A stretch of 64,000 nt of DNA from Dysgonomonas mossii DSM 22836 (GCF_000213575.1 NZ_GL892004.1:248001-312000); one strand, 5' to 3'; numbered from the stretch's first letter, positions 42,516-52,263 are shown. Program-made: numbers and translations. The notes: generated by a model from the letters alone, not told the origin.

Positions 42516-44330
42516 TTAATTTTGTGACTCTTTTTCTTCGGTAAAATATTTATCAATTAATGTAGCTTTGTGTTTACCGACTACTTTTTCTATTTCTTCG
42601 CTAGAAGCTGATTTTATTCTCTTTACGCTTTTGAATTCTTTCAGTAGAAGACGTTTAGTCTCTTCACCGATACCTTTGATATTATCTAATTCAGATTTTA
42701 CCTGTCCCTTACTTCTTTGGTTGCGGTGAAAAGTGATTCCAAATCTATGAGCTTCATCCCTAAGGTGTTGTATAATCTTCAAAGATTCACTGTTTTTGTC
42801 CAGATAGAGTGGGATAGAGTCTTCTGGATAGTAGATTTCTTCCAGTCTTTTTGCAATGCCAACAATGGCAACTTTGCCATAAATACCGAGCTCTTTTAAC
42901 GATTCACAAGCTGCACTTAGCTGACCTTTACCTCCGTCGATAACAATAAGCTGGGGTAGGGGACTTCCCTCTTCTATAAGTCTGTGGTATCTGCGATATA
43001 CGACCTCACGCATTGTTGAAAAATCGTCAGGTCCAATTACTGTTTTAACATTGAAGTGGCGATAGTCTTTTTTTGAAGGTTTTCCCATTTTGAAGACAAC
43101 ACATGCCGATACGGGGTTGGTTCCCTGTATGTTGGAGTTGTCGAAACATTCAATGTGTGATGGCAAGTCTTTGAGGTTCAGATCTTTTTGCATTTCTTTC
43201 AGGATGCGAGTACCTCTTTGTTCAGGATTTAAGCTTTCTGCCCTTTTTAATTTGTCTACTTTGTATTGTCTTACATTCTGGGTTGAAAGAAGCAATAGTT
43301 TTTTCTTATCGCCTCGTTGAGGAATGTTAATTTCTATACCATCTAATTTCAGGTCGGGGAGAAATGGTACAACAATTTCTTTCGCTGTAGAGCCAAATCT
43401 TTTTCTTACTTCAATAATACCTAAAGCAAGTAATTCCTCTTTTTCTTCTTCTATCCGTTTTCTATATTCGAATGTATATGCCTGTATAACAGCACCATTA
43501 TACACATTCAAATAGTTGATATATCCTGCATCTGCATCTTCGTCATAGCTGAATACATCAATGTTATATTTGATTGAACTTACTACGGTTGATTTATTTT
43601 TGAAATTCTCAATTAATATGAATTTTTCTTTTAATTTATTCGCTTCTTCAAATTCTTGCTTCTCAGCCAGTGCCTGCATTTCTGAATAGATTGACTCGCT
43701 TACAAGATTGGTATTCCCTTTTAAGATTTCCTGGATAGCATTTACATTTTTAATATATTCTTCAGAATCCTGTAAACCAACGCAAGGCCCCTTGCATCTT
43801 TTTATATGATACTCTAAACAGACTTTATATTTTCCTTCTGCAATTTTCTCCGGCGTAAGATTTAATGAGCATGTGCGGATAGGATACAATTTGTGGATCA
43901 ACTCCAGGAGAGTCTTTACACTCAGTACATTAGAGTATGGTCCGAAATATTTAGAGCCATCTTTTAGTATTTTTCTTGTTATTTCTATACGTTGGAAATA
44001 TTCATTTCTAATTACAATAGACGGATATGATTTATCATCTTTCAGCATTACGTTGTATCGTGGCTGAAATTCTTTGATCAGGCTATTCTCCAGTAGGAGA
44101 GTGTCTTCTTCTGATTCAACAATGATATATTTAATATCTTTTATTTTGCTGACTAGTATCCTTGTTTTCGGACTGTCCTCATGGTTTTTTGTGAAATATG
44201 AAGAAACTCGTTTTTTTAGATTTTTTGCTTTCCCTACATATATAATTACTCCCTTGGCGTCATAATATTGATAACAACCGGGCTTCTGTGGAATATTTCT
44301 AATGATATTTTTCAAAGAATCATTAATCAT
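42516..44330 (-). CDS. uvrC: Excinuclease ABC subunit C
   Basis: Makes both incisions in nucleotide excision repair. 604 residues, full length. Domains in order: GIY-YIG nuclease (PGCYQYYDAKGVIIYVGKAK, about residues 15-35), a cysteine cluster (CSLNLTPEKI ... CLEYHIKRCKGPC), the UVR UvrB-binding helix pair (AEKQEFEEANKLKEKF), the RNase-H-like second nuclease (ECFDNSNIQGTNPVSA, VIDGGKGQLSAA) and C-terminal helix-hairpin-helix (IKGIGEETKRLLLKEF). uvrA and uvrB are not in the window. Confidence 0.97.
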   Translation of the reverse strand: MINDSLKNIIRNIPQKPGCYQYYDAKGVIIYVGKAKNLKKRVSSYFTKNHEDSPKTRILVSKIKDIKYIIVESEEDTLLLENSLIKEFQPRYNVMLKDDKSYPSIVIRNEYFQRIEITRKILKDGSKYFGPYSNVLSVKTLLELIHKLYPIRTCSLNLTPEKIAEGKYKVCLEYHIKRCKGPCVGLQDSEEYIKNVNAIQEILKGNTNLVSESIYSEMQALAEKQEFEEANKLKEKFILIENFKNKSTVVSSIKYNIDVFSYDEDADAGYINYLNVYNGAVIQAYTFEYRKRIEEEKEELLALGIIEVRKRFGSTAKEIVVPFLPDLKLDGIEINIPQRGDKKKLLLLSTQNVRQYKVDKLKRAESLNPEQRGTRILKEMQKDLNLKDLPSHIECFDNSNIQGTNPVSACVVFKMGKPSKKDYRHFNVKTVIGPDDFSTMREVVYRRYHRLIEEGSPLPQLIVIDGGKGQLSAACESLKELGIYGKVAIVGIAKRLEEIYYPEDSIPLYLDKNSESLKIIQHLRDEAHRFGITFHRNQRSKGQVKSELDNIKGIGEETKRLLLKEFKSVKRIKSASSEEIEKVVGKHKATLIDKYFTEEKESQN

Positions 44331-44465
44331 CGTGTTCTTTTCTTTACTAATTGTATTTTATGTGAAATTATTAATTTGTTTTCTATACTACAAATGAATG
44401 TCTATTTATAATCAAAAAAGGGAAGAATTCTTTTTTCTCCCCTTCTCCAAAATTATTTATATAAT

Positions 44466-45017
44466 TTAAATATCGTAATGAATCAAAGAGTTAATTCCGA
44501 TTTCTTTAGGAAATAGCTTTCTGCCCTCTAGTGCATCCAGCTCAATGATAAAGTTGACATATATCTTTTTTACTCCCATGTCCTTCACTAACTTGTATGC
44601 AGCATACATGGTACCTCCTGTGGCTAATAGGTCATCATGGATCAATACCACGTCATCTTTTGACAGAGAGTCTTTATGTATTTGAATTTTATCTACTCCA
44701 TATTCTTTTTCATATTCTTGTTCGAATACTTCTGCCGGCAATTTTCCGGGTTTGCGAATTGGAACAAAACCAGCTCCAAGTTCTAAGGCCATAATTGGAC
44801 CCATGATAAAACCCCTTGATTCTATGCCAACAACTTTTGTTATTCCTTTATCTTTGTATTCATCTAAAAGAACTTCTGTGAGATTTGATAGAGACTCTTT
44901 TGTTTTAAATAACGGAGTGACGTCCTTGAATTGAATTCCCGGTATTGGGAAATCTGGTATGTTTCTTACCGTTTCTCGGAGTATTAAAAGCTTTTCTTCC
45001 TTTTCTTTTTTGTCCAT
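44466..45017 (-). CDS. apt: Adenine phosphoribosyltransferase
   Basis: Salvages adenine to AMP with PRPP. 183 residues. IRNIPDFPIPGIQFKDVTPLF-like start (VRNIPDFPIPGIQFKDVTPL), GIESRGFIMGPIMALELG and the PRPP-binding loop VLIHDDLLATGGTMYAA are present. It is downstream of mnmG on the same strand; the two are separated by a pair of parS sites, so co-transcription is possible. Confidence 0.97.
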   Translation of the reverse strand: MDKKEKEEKLLILRETVRNIPDFPIPGIQFKDVTPLFKTKESLSNLTEVLLDEYKDKGITKVVGIESRGFIMGPIMALELGAGFVPIRKPGKLPAEVFEQEYEKEYGVDKIQIHKDSLSKDDVVLIHDDLLATGGTMYAAYKLVKDMGVKKIYVNFIIELDALEGRKLFPKEIGINSLIHYDI

Positions 45018-45039
45018 TTTTTTTGTTTAGTATTAGCGG

Positions 45040-45055
45040 TGTTTCACGTGGAACA
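45040..45055. promoter_or_regulatory. parS site 1 (ParB-binding)
   Basis: TGTTTCACGTGGAACA is the exact reverse complement of TGTTCCACGTGAAACA, the canonical chromosomal parS of Bacillus subtilis. It lies in the 78-nt gap between mnmG and apt, 17 nt from the second site. Confidence 0.85.
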
Positions 45056-45072
45056 ATTTTTATTTTAGCATA

Positions 45073-45088
45073 CGTTCCACGTGAAACA
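45073..45088. promoter_or_regulatory. parS site 2 (ParB-binding)
   Basis: CGTTCCACGTGAAACA differs from canonical parS only at the first base. It is in inverted orientation to site 1, and the pair also forms a 14-bp inverted repeat that could fold into a hairpin in the mnmG transcript. Confidence 0.8.
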
Positions 45089-45095
45089 TTTTCAT

Positions 45096-46970
45096 TTATC
45101 TGCCTAGCAGCACAAGGAGAATGGAGATGTCGTTGGGGGAAACACCGGGAATTCTGCTTGCTTGAGCAATTGTTTCTGGATTTATTTTTGATAATTTTTG
45201 TCGTGCTTCTGTTGATAGGGATGAGATATTTTCGTAATCAAACTTGTCTTTAATTCGAATATTTTCCAATCTTGTTATCTTGTCAGCGATCGTTTGTTCA
45301 CGTTTTATATAGCCGTCATATTTGATTATGATCTCTGCAGCTTCTATTATTTCTTCTCTTCTGTTCGGAATTTTATCAAGTTCTACCTTGAATGCAGGGA
45401 TATATTCTGCGATGCTTTTTATTGTAATTTGTGGGCGAGTAATTACATCTTTTAGCTTCATGCCTTGCTTGAGCGGATTAGTTCCTAGTTTGGATAATCC
45501 TTCATTGATGTATTCCGGTTTGAGGGAATAATTAGCCACGAAGTTTATTATCTTTTGAACCTCTTCTTTTTTCTCGTTCAATAGGGCAATTCTTTCTTGT
45601 TTTGCCAACCCTATGTTGTATCCCTTTTCTGTTAGGCGTACATCTGCATCATCTTGGCGAAGAAGAATTCTATATTCTGCCCTTGATGTAAACATCCTAT
45701 ACGGTTCGTCTACGCCTTTTGTTACAAGGTCATCTATCAGTACACCTATATATGCTTCATCTCTTTTTAAGACAAATTCGTTGCCTCCGTGGGTATTGAT
45801 ATGCGCATTTATTCCTGCTATTAATCCTTGTCCTCCCGCTTCTTCGTAACCTGTAGTCCCATTGATTTGACCGGCAAAAAACAGGTTTTTAACGAGCTTC
45901 GTTTCCAACGTATGTTTTAATTGAGTAGGGTCGAAGAAGTCGTACTCTATTGCATATCCGGGTCTATATATATGTATATTTCTGAATGCCGGTATTTTCT
46001 GTAAAGCCTCAATTTGAGTATGGAGTGGGAGGGAAGAAGAGAACCCATTTAAGTAGTATTCTTGTGTGCTTTCTCCTTCCGGTTCGAGAAATAGTTGGTG
46101 AGATGTCTTCTCTTCGAAAGTGACTATCTTTGTTTCTATACTTGGGCAATAACGGGGGCCAATACTTTTTATCTGTCCATTGTATAGTGGAGAATCATCC
46201 AATCCATCGCGTAATGTGGCATGGGTATCATCGTTTGTATACGTTATCCAGCAACTAAGTTGTTTCAAGGTGCGTGGTTCATAGTCAAGATATGAAAACT
46301 TGTGAAAGTCATCGTCACCTTTTTGTTCTTCCATCAGGCTAAAGTCAACGCTTCTTCCGTCTACACGAGCAGGTGTTCCTGTTTTCATCCTGTCGGTGGT
46401 GAACCCAAAATCCCTCAATTGTTCGGTGATTCCGAATGAAGCGGGTTCAGAAACACGTCCTCCTCCGAGCTGTGTTTTGCCTATATGCATCAATCCATTC
46501 AAGAAAGTTCCATTGGTTAGTACTACGGCTTTGGCTGAAAATTCAACACCCATTGCTGTTTTTACTCCTGTTACTGTTTTGTCTTGAACAATGAGTGAAG
46601 TGACAGTGTCTTGCCAAATAAAAAGATTATCGGTGTTTTCAATAATCTCTCTCCACTTCATAATAAATCGGGCTCTGTCACTCTGAGCTCTCGGGCTCCA
46701 CATTGCCGGCCCTTTCGATTTATTAAGCATGCGAAACTGTATTGCTGTCTTGTCTGTAACGATGCCCATTTGCCCTCCAAGCGCATCGATCTCACGAACG
46801 ATTTGCCCTTTTGCAATTCCCCCTACTGCGGGGTTACAGCTCATTTGGGCAATCTTATTCATGTCCATTGTTATGAGCAAGGTCTTCGAGCCCATATTGG
46901 CTGCGGCAGCGGCTGCTTCGCAGCCTGCATGACCTGCCCCAACGACAATTATATCATATTTGAAATTCAT
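45096..46970 (-). CDS. mnmG: tRNA uridine-5-carboxymethylaminomethyl modification enzyme, FAD subunit
   Basis: With MnmE, modifies U34 of certain tRNAs. 624 residues, typical length. FAD-binding VVGAGHAGCEAAAAAANMG (residues about 9-28), CNPAVGGIAKGQIVREIDAL, FAGQINGTTGYEEAAGQG-like FAGQINGTTGYEEAGGQ, FTSRAEYRILLRQDDADVRL, and the C-terminal helical domain ending ASRIPGVSPNDISILLVLL. In many bacteria mnmG (gidA) lies near the origin with parAB; here parS sites follow its stop codon, while parA, parB and mnmE are not in the window. Confidence 0.98.
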   Translation of the reverse strand: MNFKYDIIVVGAGHAGCEAAAAAANMGSKTLLITMDMNKIAQMSCNPAVGGIAKGQIVREIDALGGQMGIVTDKTAIQFRMLNKSKGPAMWSPRAQSDRARFIMKWREIIENTDNLFIWQDTVTSLIVQDKTVTGVKTAMGVEFSAKAVVLTNGTFLNGLMHIGKTQLGGGRVSEPASFGITEQLRDFGFTTDRMKTGTPARVDGRSVDFSLMEEQKGDDDFHKFSYLDYEPRTLKQLSCWITYTNDDTHATLRDGLDDSPLYNGQIKSIGPRYCPSIETKIVTFEEKTSHQLFLEPEGESTQEYYLNGFSSSLPLHTQIEALQKIPAFRNIHIYRPGYAIEYDFFDPTQLKHTLETKLVKNLFFAGQINGTTGYEEAGGQGLIAGINAHINTHGGNEFVLKRDEAYIGVLIDDLVTKGVDEPYRMFTSRAEYRILLRQDDADVRLTEKGYNIGLAKQERIALLNEKKEEVQKIINFVANYSLKPEYINEGLSKLGTNPLKQGMKLKDVITRPQITIKSIAEYIPAFKVELDKIPNRREEIIEAAEIIIKYDGYIKREQTIADKITRLENIRIKDKFDYENISSLSTEARQKLSKINPETIAQASRIPGVSPNDISILLVLLGR

Positions 46971-47073
46971 CTTATTTAAAAGGGGATAATAATTATTTGC
47001 ACTGCAAAGTTAGCACTTTTTGTTTTCTTTTTTATGCGCTAATTTACAGTACAATATAAATTAACAATATTCT

Positions 47074-47814
47074 TTATGCTTTGTTGGCATTTTCTATTGC
47101 TAATTTTATTTTTTCGGCGTCCGATAGCAATATCGAATACTCCTCGTTGAAGTTGTCGAAGATGGGAGATTGGTATTGCATTTCTCCTGTATACCGACTT
47201 CTGAAAGAACCGTGAAACTCTTTCAAGCCTGTAGCCTTTGCAAGATCTGCAATGTTATTTTCTGTAATTCCTCCACCCGGCATAATGATGATGCGGTTGT
47301 TTGCTTGTTCTATTAATTGCCTTAAAATATCTTTTCCTTCAGGGGCTGTTTTCATTCCGCCGGAGGTAAGTATTCTATCACATCCCAGTTCGATAATATC
47401 TTCGAGAGATTTATTCAAATCAGAGCATCTGTCGAATGCTCGATGGAAAGTAGTACTCATACCATATTGGTGAGCAATTTCAACCAGTTCTTTATTTCTT
47501 AATTTGTCTATTGTTCCATCAGTATTTAAAATGCCAAAAACTACTCCGTCACATTTTGCCTGTCCGCAATGATGGATGTCTCTTTTCATCATTTCAAATT
47601 CCAGGTCATTATATAAGAAATCACCTCCGCGCGGACGTATGATTACATTCACCTGTATATTCAAATTTTTTCGTGTGAATTCTATTTGCGAAAGGGCAGG
47701 GGTTGTTCCCCCTTCTTCGAGATTATCACATAATTCTACCCGAACAGCTCCTCCCTTTTGAGCTTCGATTGCTGATTGTGCTGAATTTGCACAAACTTCG
47801 GCTACTATATTCAT
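47074..47814 (-). CDS. cutC: CutC-family protein
   Basis: 246 residues forming a TIM barrel. Blocks visible: EVCANSAQSAIEAQKGGAVR, RVELCDNLEEGGTTPALSQI, VIIRPRGGDFLYNDLEFEMM, FHRAFDRCSDL, ILTSGGMKTAPEG and IMPGGGITENNI. CutC was named for copper homeostasis in E. coli, but direct copper handling is disputed and the reaction is unknown. Single gene. Confidence 0.92.
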   Translation of the reverse strand: MNIVAEVCANSAQSAIEAQKGGAVRVELCDNLEEGGTTPALSQIEFTRKNLNIQVNVIIRPRGGDFLYNDLEFEMMKRDIHHCGQAKCDGVVFGILNTDGTIDKLRNKELVEIAHQYGMSTTFHRAFDRCSDLNKSLEDIIELGCDRILTSGGMKTAPEGKDILRQLIEQANNRIIIMPGGGITENNIADLAKATGLKEFHGSFRSRYTGEMQYQSPIFDNFNEEYSILLSDAEKIKLAIENANKA

Positions 47815-48078
47815 TGTAACTTGCTTATTATTAATTAATTATTCTGTTTTTTTATTTTTGAAGTTCCAAATATAAAGAATAATTTATTATTTAAACAAAT
47901 ATTCAGATGCTTTGGTTATGTGATGCTTAATTGTCTTAATTATTATAATTTTTTGATCTTATCATTGTAATTGTAATATAATCAGAATGTTAGCTGTATT
48001 TGTTGCGTGACGATATTGAAAATATGATAACAATGAAAATGAAATATTAACTTTGCTGACTTTCGCACTGAAAATATA

Positions 48079-48960
48079 ATGAGTAAATCAAAAGGAATTG
48101 CATTGGCGTTGATATCATCCGGAACTTTCGGGCTGATAGCATTTTTCTCTATTCCCTTATTGAAATCAGGGATGCATATTCCTTCTATATTGTTTTATCG
48201 GAGTTTGTTGGCAGCAGCTTTTCTGGGTATTGTATGTCTTATTCGGAAAAGAAATTTTAGAATCTCTCCTAAATTGGCTACTCAGTTGCTATTCTTGGGG
48301 TTGCTTTATACGATGACGTCGATGGGTTTAATTTACTCTTATAATTTTATCTCCAGCGGAGTTGCTACTACTATCCATTTCCTTTATCCTGTGGTAGTTG
48401 CGTGCATGATGATCATATTTTATAAAGAGAAATTATCTCGTAACTTGTTGTTTGCTGCCTTTTTAGCTTTAGTCGGAGTTGCTTTGTTATGCTGGAGCGA
48501 TACTGGATTTATTAATACCAGAGGGCTTTTATCGGTATTAATGACTGTTTTTACATACTCTGCTTATATTGTCAGCTTAAACAGGAATAGTATAAAAAGC
48601 CTAGATCCGGAGGTGTTTACTTTTTATGTAATGCTTTTCGGTGCATTTATTTTCTCTGTGTTTTCATATTTTACCACAGGTATAGAAATAGTTCCGAATG
48701 CAATGTCGTGGTTTAATCTGATCGGATTGGCCTTATTTGCGACCGTTCTTTCGGGATTGGCTTTGGTTTCGGCTGTTAAGTATGCCGGATCTACCATCAC
48801 GTCTATCTTGGGATCGATGGAGCCCGTAGTGGCTACTTTAGTTGGTATATTACATTTTGGAGAACCATTCGGGTGGAACAGTTTCTTTGGCTTGGCTCTT
48901 GTAATAGGTGCTGTTACATTGGTAATAGTCACAAGTAAGGAAAAATCCTTAGAAGATTGA
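48079..48960 (+). CDS. DMT-superfamily (EamA) transporter
   Basis: 293 residues with ten membrane helices in two EamA repeats. The first runs from IALALISSGTFGLIAFFSIP to about residue 140 and includes YSYNFISSGVATTIHFLYPV. The second includes LVSAVKYAGSTITSILGSME and GVATLVG-like VATLVGILHFGEPF. Probably an inner-membrane metabolite or amino-acid exporter; substrate unknown. Its 3' end overlaps the convergent dacB by 12 nt. Confidence 0.9.
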   Translation: MSKSKGIALALISSGTFGLIAFFSIPLLKSGMHIPSILFYRSLLAAAFLGIVCLIRKRNFRISPKLATQLLFLGLLYTMTSMGLIYSYNFISSGVATTIHFLYPVVVACMMIIFYKEKLSRNLLFAAFLALVGVALLCWSDTGFINTRGLLSVLMTVFTYSAYIVSLNRNSIKSLDPEVFTFYVMLFGAFIFSVFSYFTTGIEIVPNAMSWFNLIGLALFATVLSGLALVSAVKYAGSTITSILGSMEPVVATLVGILHFGEPFGWNSFFGLALVIGAVTLVIVTSKEKSLED

Positions 48961-50394
48961 TAATAAAAGGGCGTCTATTGCTTTTACTATCTCGCTACGT
49001 GATCCCGTAAATTTATTTACCATAATTGTAAATGCATACTTTTCGTCTCCGTTTATATAATAACCTGCAAAGCATTGCACTCCTCCGATACTCCCGCTTT
49101 TCATCGATATTTTTCCTTCGAGTTGTGTGCCTTTCAATCGATTTCTTACTGTACCGTCTTTTCCTGCTTTGGGTAGAGATTCTAAGAAGGCATCAGCATA
49201 TTTGCTTTTTGTCTGCATATAAACGAGAAGGTCACACATGAAGTTGGGGCTTACTGCATTAGCAGGAGATAATCCGCTTCCATCGTACATTATTAGTGCT
49301 TCCGAGTCTAATCCTCTGCTTTTCCACAGGTCGTTTACTCTTTCTATTCCTGCATCGAGAGCAGAATAATAAATGTCATTGTTTTTATCTCGTCCTATTG
49401 TGCGTATCAAGTGCTCGGCATAATGGTTATTGCTTCTTACATTGGTATCCTTTATAATATCTTTCATAGGGAATGATAGGTGGGTATAGAATACCTTTTC
49501 ATCGAAATATTTCTTTTCTTTCTGATACTTCTGACTAAAATATTGTTCATAGGTGTTATTCACCGTGCCGACTTGATATTTGTTTTCTTGCAATCGTTTA
49601 CTTATTGTCTGACCTAAATAAAGCCCCGGATTGGGGATATCTCCCTTTATGCTGAACGATGCCTTTCCTGCGGGGATATCTCCCGTTAGAAGCCTTTTAT
49701 TTGACATGGGAGACCCATGTATGTATCCGTTATCTGCATCATTATTGTTTAGCTTGAGCCTATTTTGGAAATCGATGTTTATTTCGGGTTCAGTTTTTAC
49801 AATCAGGGGACAGGTGTCCGCATTTATCGTATTGAAGTAAAGCTTATAGGTATTATCGAAGATGCTTATTCCGTATGACCCTGAAGCATAATAATTTCCG
49901 ATATCCTGATAAGTCCATTGCTCCGAAATTCCGTCATATCCAAAGTAGTTGTCTATAACGGTGATGTCGATTTTGTCGTTGGAATGAAAGTTTTCTTTTA
50001 TTTTGTCTATCCACTGAGAAAGAAATATGGAAGGGGTATTATCCAGAAATTCTGTTCCTAGGGTGGGATCTCCATATCCATGAATCAATAGGTTCTTTTT
50101 ATTGTTTTTATCCTTTGCCAATGTTGTTTTATATCTATAGTCGGGTCCAAATACTTCAAGTGCGCTGGCCGTAGTTACTACTTTGAGTATGGATGCCGGA
50201 GTATAAGCTTTATCCGGATCGTTTGATATTATTTCTTTCCCCGAAAAATCTTTTACGCAAATTCCAACAGAGGCGTGTTTTAAACCTTTGTTATTTAAAA
50301 ATTGTTGTAGACTTTGTTCTCTTGTTTGTGCTGACAAAGTGTAATATCCTAGAAGAAAGAATATTAATAAATACTGTATTTTCAACTTCTTCAT
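48949..50394 (-). CDS. dacB: D-alanyl-D-alanine carboxypeptidase/endopeptidase (PBP4 type)
   Basis: A periplasmic low-molecular-mass penicillin-binding protein that trims peptidoglycan cross-links. 481 residues from the chosen ATG, with a signal peptide (IQYLLIFFLLGYYTLSAQ). Catalytic motifs: SxxK in YTPASILKVVTTAS, SxN in VRSNNHYAEHLI, and KSG in ISMKSGSIGG. The large insert between the first two motifs is typical of the PBP4 (S13 peptidase) group. An ATG two codons upstream is equally possible. Confidence 0.93.
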   Translation of the reverse strand: MKKLKIQYLLIFFLLGYYTLSAQTREQSLQQFLNNKGLKHASVGICVKDFSGKEIISNDPDKAYTPASILKVVTTASALEVFGPDYRYKTTLAKDKNNKKNLLIHGYGDPTLGTEFLDNTPSIFLSQWIDKIKENFHSNDKIDITVIDNYFGYDGISEQWTYQDIGNYYASGSYGISIFDNTYKLYFNTINADTCPLIVKTEPEINIDFQNRLKLNNNDADNGYIHGSPMSNKRLLTGDIPAGKASFSIKGDIPNPGLYLGQTISKRLQENKYQVGTVNNTYEQYFSQKYQKEKKYFDEKVFYTHLSFPMKDIIKDTNVRSNNHYAEHLIRTIGRDKNNDIYYSALDAGIERVNDLWKSRGLDSEALIMYDGSGLSPANAVSPNFMCDLLVYMQTKSKYADAFLESLPKAGKDGTVRNRLKGTQLEGKISMKSGSIGGVQCFAGYYINGDEKYAFTIMVNKFTGSRSEIVKAIDALLLSIF

Positions 50395-50477
50395 GAGCAA
50401 AATGCTGAAATTAAATTAGAAAAATAAATATCTTTGTAAAGATATATAAATAAAATAATTAAGAAGCTAAACAGATT

Positions 50478-51608
50478 ATGAACCAGCCTTTTGAAAAACC
50501 TTTTACATTCGACAGGACCATCCGTATGCTCATTAGTGTTCTTGCAATAGGGGGAGTTTTATATTTTCTGTATATTTTGAAGGATGTTTTACTGCCCTTT
50601 CTTATTGCATGGCTATTGGCTTATATGCTAAACCCTTTGGTTCGATTCTATCAAAAGAGATTGAGGTTGGCTCACTCTCTGGCTGTTGTTCTAACGCTTC
50701 TTTCTGTTGCCGGGTTTATTACTTTATTGGGTTTTATATTAGTTCCGCTTATAGAGAATGAAATATGGCAAATAAATAGTTTAATCGCTACTTATGATTT
50801 GTCTTCTATCAGTCACGATGGCATCCCGATGAGTATTGCAGATATATTTTCGCGCTATGTAGATTTTAAGGAAATACAAGATAGTTTATCTAGAGACAAC
50901 CTGATAGAAATTGTTCAATACCTGAGCCCCGCTGTTGAAGCAATATTCTCTAATACTATTTCTTTCTTGGTTGGGCTTACTGTCGTTTTTATCGTCCTTT
51001 TGTATTTAATATTTATTCTTCTCGATTATGATAAAATAAACGAATTGTGGAGATACCTCATTCCTCCAAAATACCGCCCTGTGGTAAATCGTATTACATT
51101 GGATGTGGAAACCAGTATGAATAAATACTTCAGGCATCAGGCTTTTATCTGTGTGATTCTTGCTGTTTTGTATGCTACCGGATTTCAGCTCATCGGATTA
51201 CCGTTGGCTATTATGTTCGGTATTATTGTAGGACTTGTGCACATGATTCCATATTTGCAGGTTATCACATTCCCTCCGGCAATATTGCTTTGCTGGTTGC
51301 GAGCTTCACAGACAAACGATAGTTTTTGGATGATGCTCGGACTAGTTGCACTTATATACATTATTGTTCAGTGTATCATGGATTTGTTTCTTGTCCCTCG
51401 TATAATGGGTAAGGCCATGGGGTTGAATCCTGCGATCATTCTTCTTTCTCTTTCGGTGTGGGGATCATTGCTTGGCATAGTGGGAATGATTATCGCAATA
51501 CCTCTTACAACTTTACTTTTGTCATACTATAAAGAATTTATAGCTTCCGCCGAAAGGATACAGGCAGAAGAGAATGCAAAGCACAATATCCCTACTGATG
51601 AAACTTGA
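50478..51608 (+). CDS. AI-2E/PerM-family transporter
   Basis: 376 residues with about seven membrane helices. The family pattern is visible: an N-terminal helix pair (DVLLPFLIAWLLAYMLNPLV), a periplasmic amphipathic domain (residues about 100-160), GLPLAIMFGIIVGLVHMIPY and LVPRIMGKAMGLNPAIILLS near the C-terminus. Members export AI-2 or exchange Na+/H+, or have unknown substrates; none can be chosen here. Divergent from dacB. Confidence 0.9.
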   Translation: MNQPFEKPFTFDRTIRMLISVLAIGGVLYFLYILKDVLLPFLIAWLLAYMLNPLVRFYQKRLRLAHSLAVVLTLLSVAGFITLLGFILVPLIENEIWQINSLIATYDLSSISHDGIPMSIADIFSRYVDFKEIQDSLSRDNLIEIVQYLSPAVEAIFSNTISFLVGLTVVFIVLLYLIFILLDYDKINELWRYLIPPKYRPVVNRITLDVETSMNKYFRHQAFICVILAVLYATGFQLIGLPLAIMFGIIVGLVHMIPYLQVITFPPAILLCWLRASQTNDSFWMMLGLVALIYIIVQCIMDLFLVPRIMGKAMGLNPAIILLSLSVWGSLLGIVGMIIAIPLTTLLLSYYKEFIASAERIQAEENAKHNIPTDET

Positions 51609-51671
51609 TAGGTGCGGATTTTTTTGTACTTTTATGCTCCAATTTGAAAAATATAAAAGAAACTAACTATA

Positions 51672-52049
51672 ATGCAATTAACAGCGAAATTGATTCAAGT
51701 GATGCCTGTACAAACAGGTATGGGAAAGAACGGCGAGTGGAGAAAACAGAATATAATACTCGAAACAGACGGTATGTACCCTAAAAAAGTATGTGTTACA
51801 TTGTGGGGTGACAAAATTAACGAGTCTGTTTTGCAGGTTGGTAATATTCTTGATGTATCGTTCGATATAGAAAGCCGTGAATATAACGGTAACTGGTATA
51901 CAGACCTGCGTGCATGGAAGGTTGATCCGGCAGGAGCAGGAGCTCCCGAAGGCCCCCAAGCGGGATACGCTGCTGCACCTCAACAATCGGCTTCTTCTAC
52001 ACCTGTAGATTTTAGTAGTGGTGGCGATGGTGACGACCTACCATTCTAA
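51672..52049 (+). CDS. DUF3127 protein with SSB-like C-terminal tail
   Basis: 125 residues. The N-terminal about 85 residues are a small beta domain (AKLIQVMPVQTGMGKNGEWR, VCVTLWGDKINESVLQVGNI) recognised as DUF3127, probably OB-fold-like. A Gly/Ala/Pro/Gln-rich linker follows, and the protein ends GGDGDDLPF. That tip closely resembles the SSB C-terminal peptide (D-D-D-I/L-P-F) that recruits repair and replication proteins. This suggests binding to nucleic acid and to SSB partners, but no function is established. Closed by a strong hairpin. Confidence 0.82.
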   Translation: MQLTAKLIQVMPVQTGMGKNGEWRKQNIILETDGMYPKKVCVTLWGDKINESVLQVGNILDVSFDIESREYNGNWYTDLRAWKVDPAGAGAPEGPQAGYAAAPQQSASSTPVDFSSGGDGDDLPF

Positions 52050-52077
52050 GTAGAAATATAATATATATAATTTAAGT

Positions 52078-52127
52078 GTGTAAAAGCATGTTATCCATTT
52101 TGGATAAGGCTTTTACACATTTTTTTG
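52078..52127 (+). terminator. DUF3127 gene terminator
   Basis: GTGTAAAAGC / GCTTTTACAC with an inner TTATCC / GGATAA stem, then ATTTTTTTG. Confidence 0.9.
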
Positions 52128-52255
52128 TATATAAAAGTCATATTTTATTCTAATTTTAAAAGCTTAACGAATAGACAATTAGATAAATGCGGAATAATAA
52201 GGTAATATAAAGTCATATGTAGAATATTTAACTCTCTTCTTTTCCTTCTTATTTG

Positions 52256-52263
52256 TATTTTTG
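52256..52263 (+). promoter_or_regulatory. Promoter -7 box of the TonB-C gene
   Basis: TATTTTTG fits TAnnTTTG, 53 nt before the chosen ATG. Confidence 0.5.

Noticed and set aside
44414-44444. A GGGAAGAA / TTCTCCC hairpin after apt
   Set aside because: Bulged and weak; not listed as a terminator.
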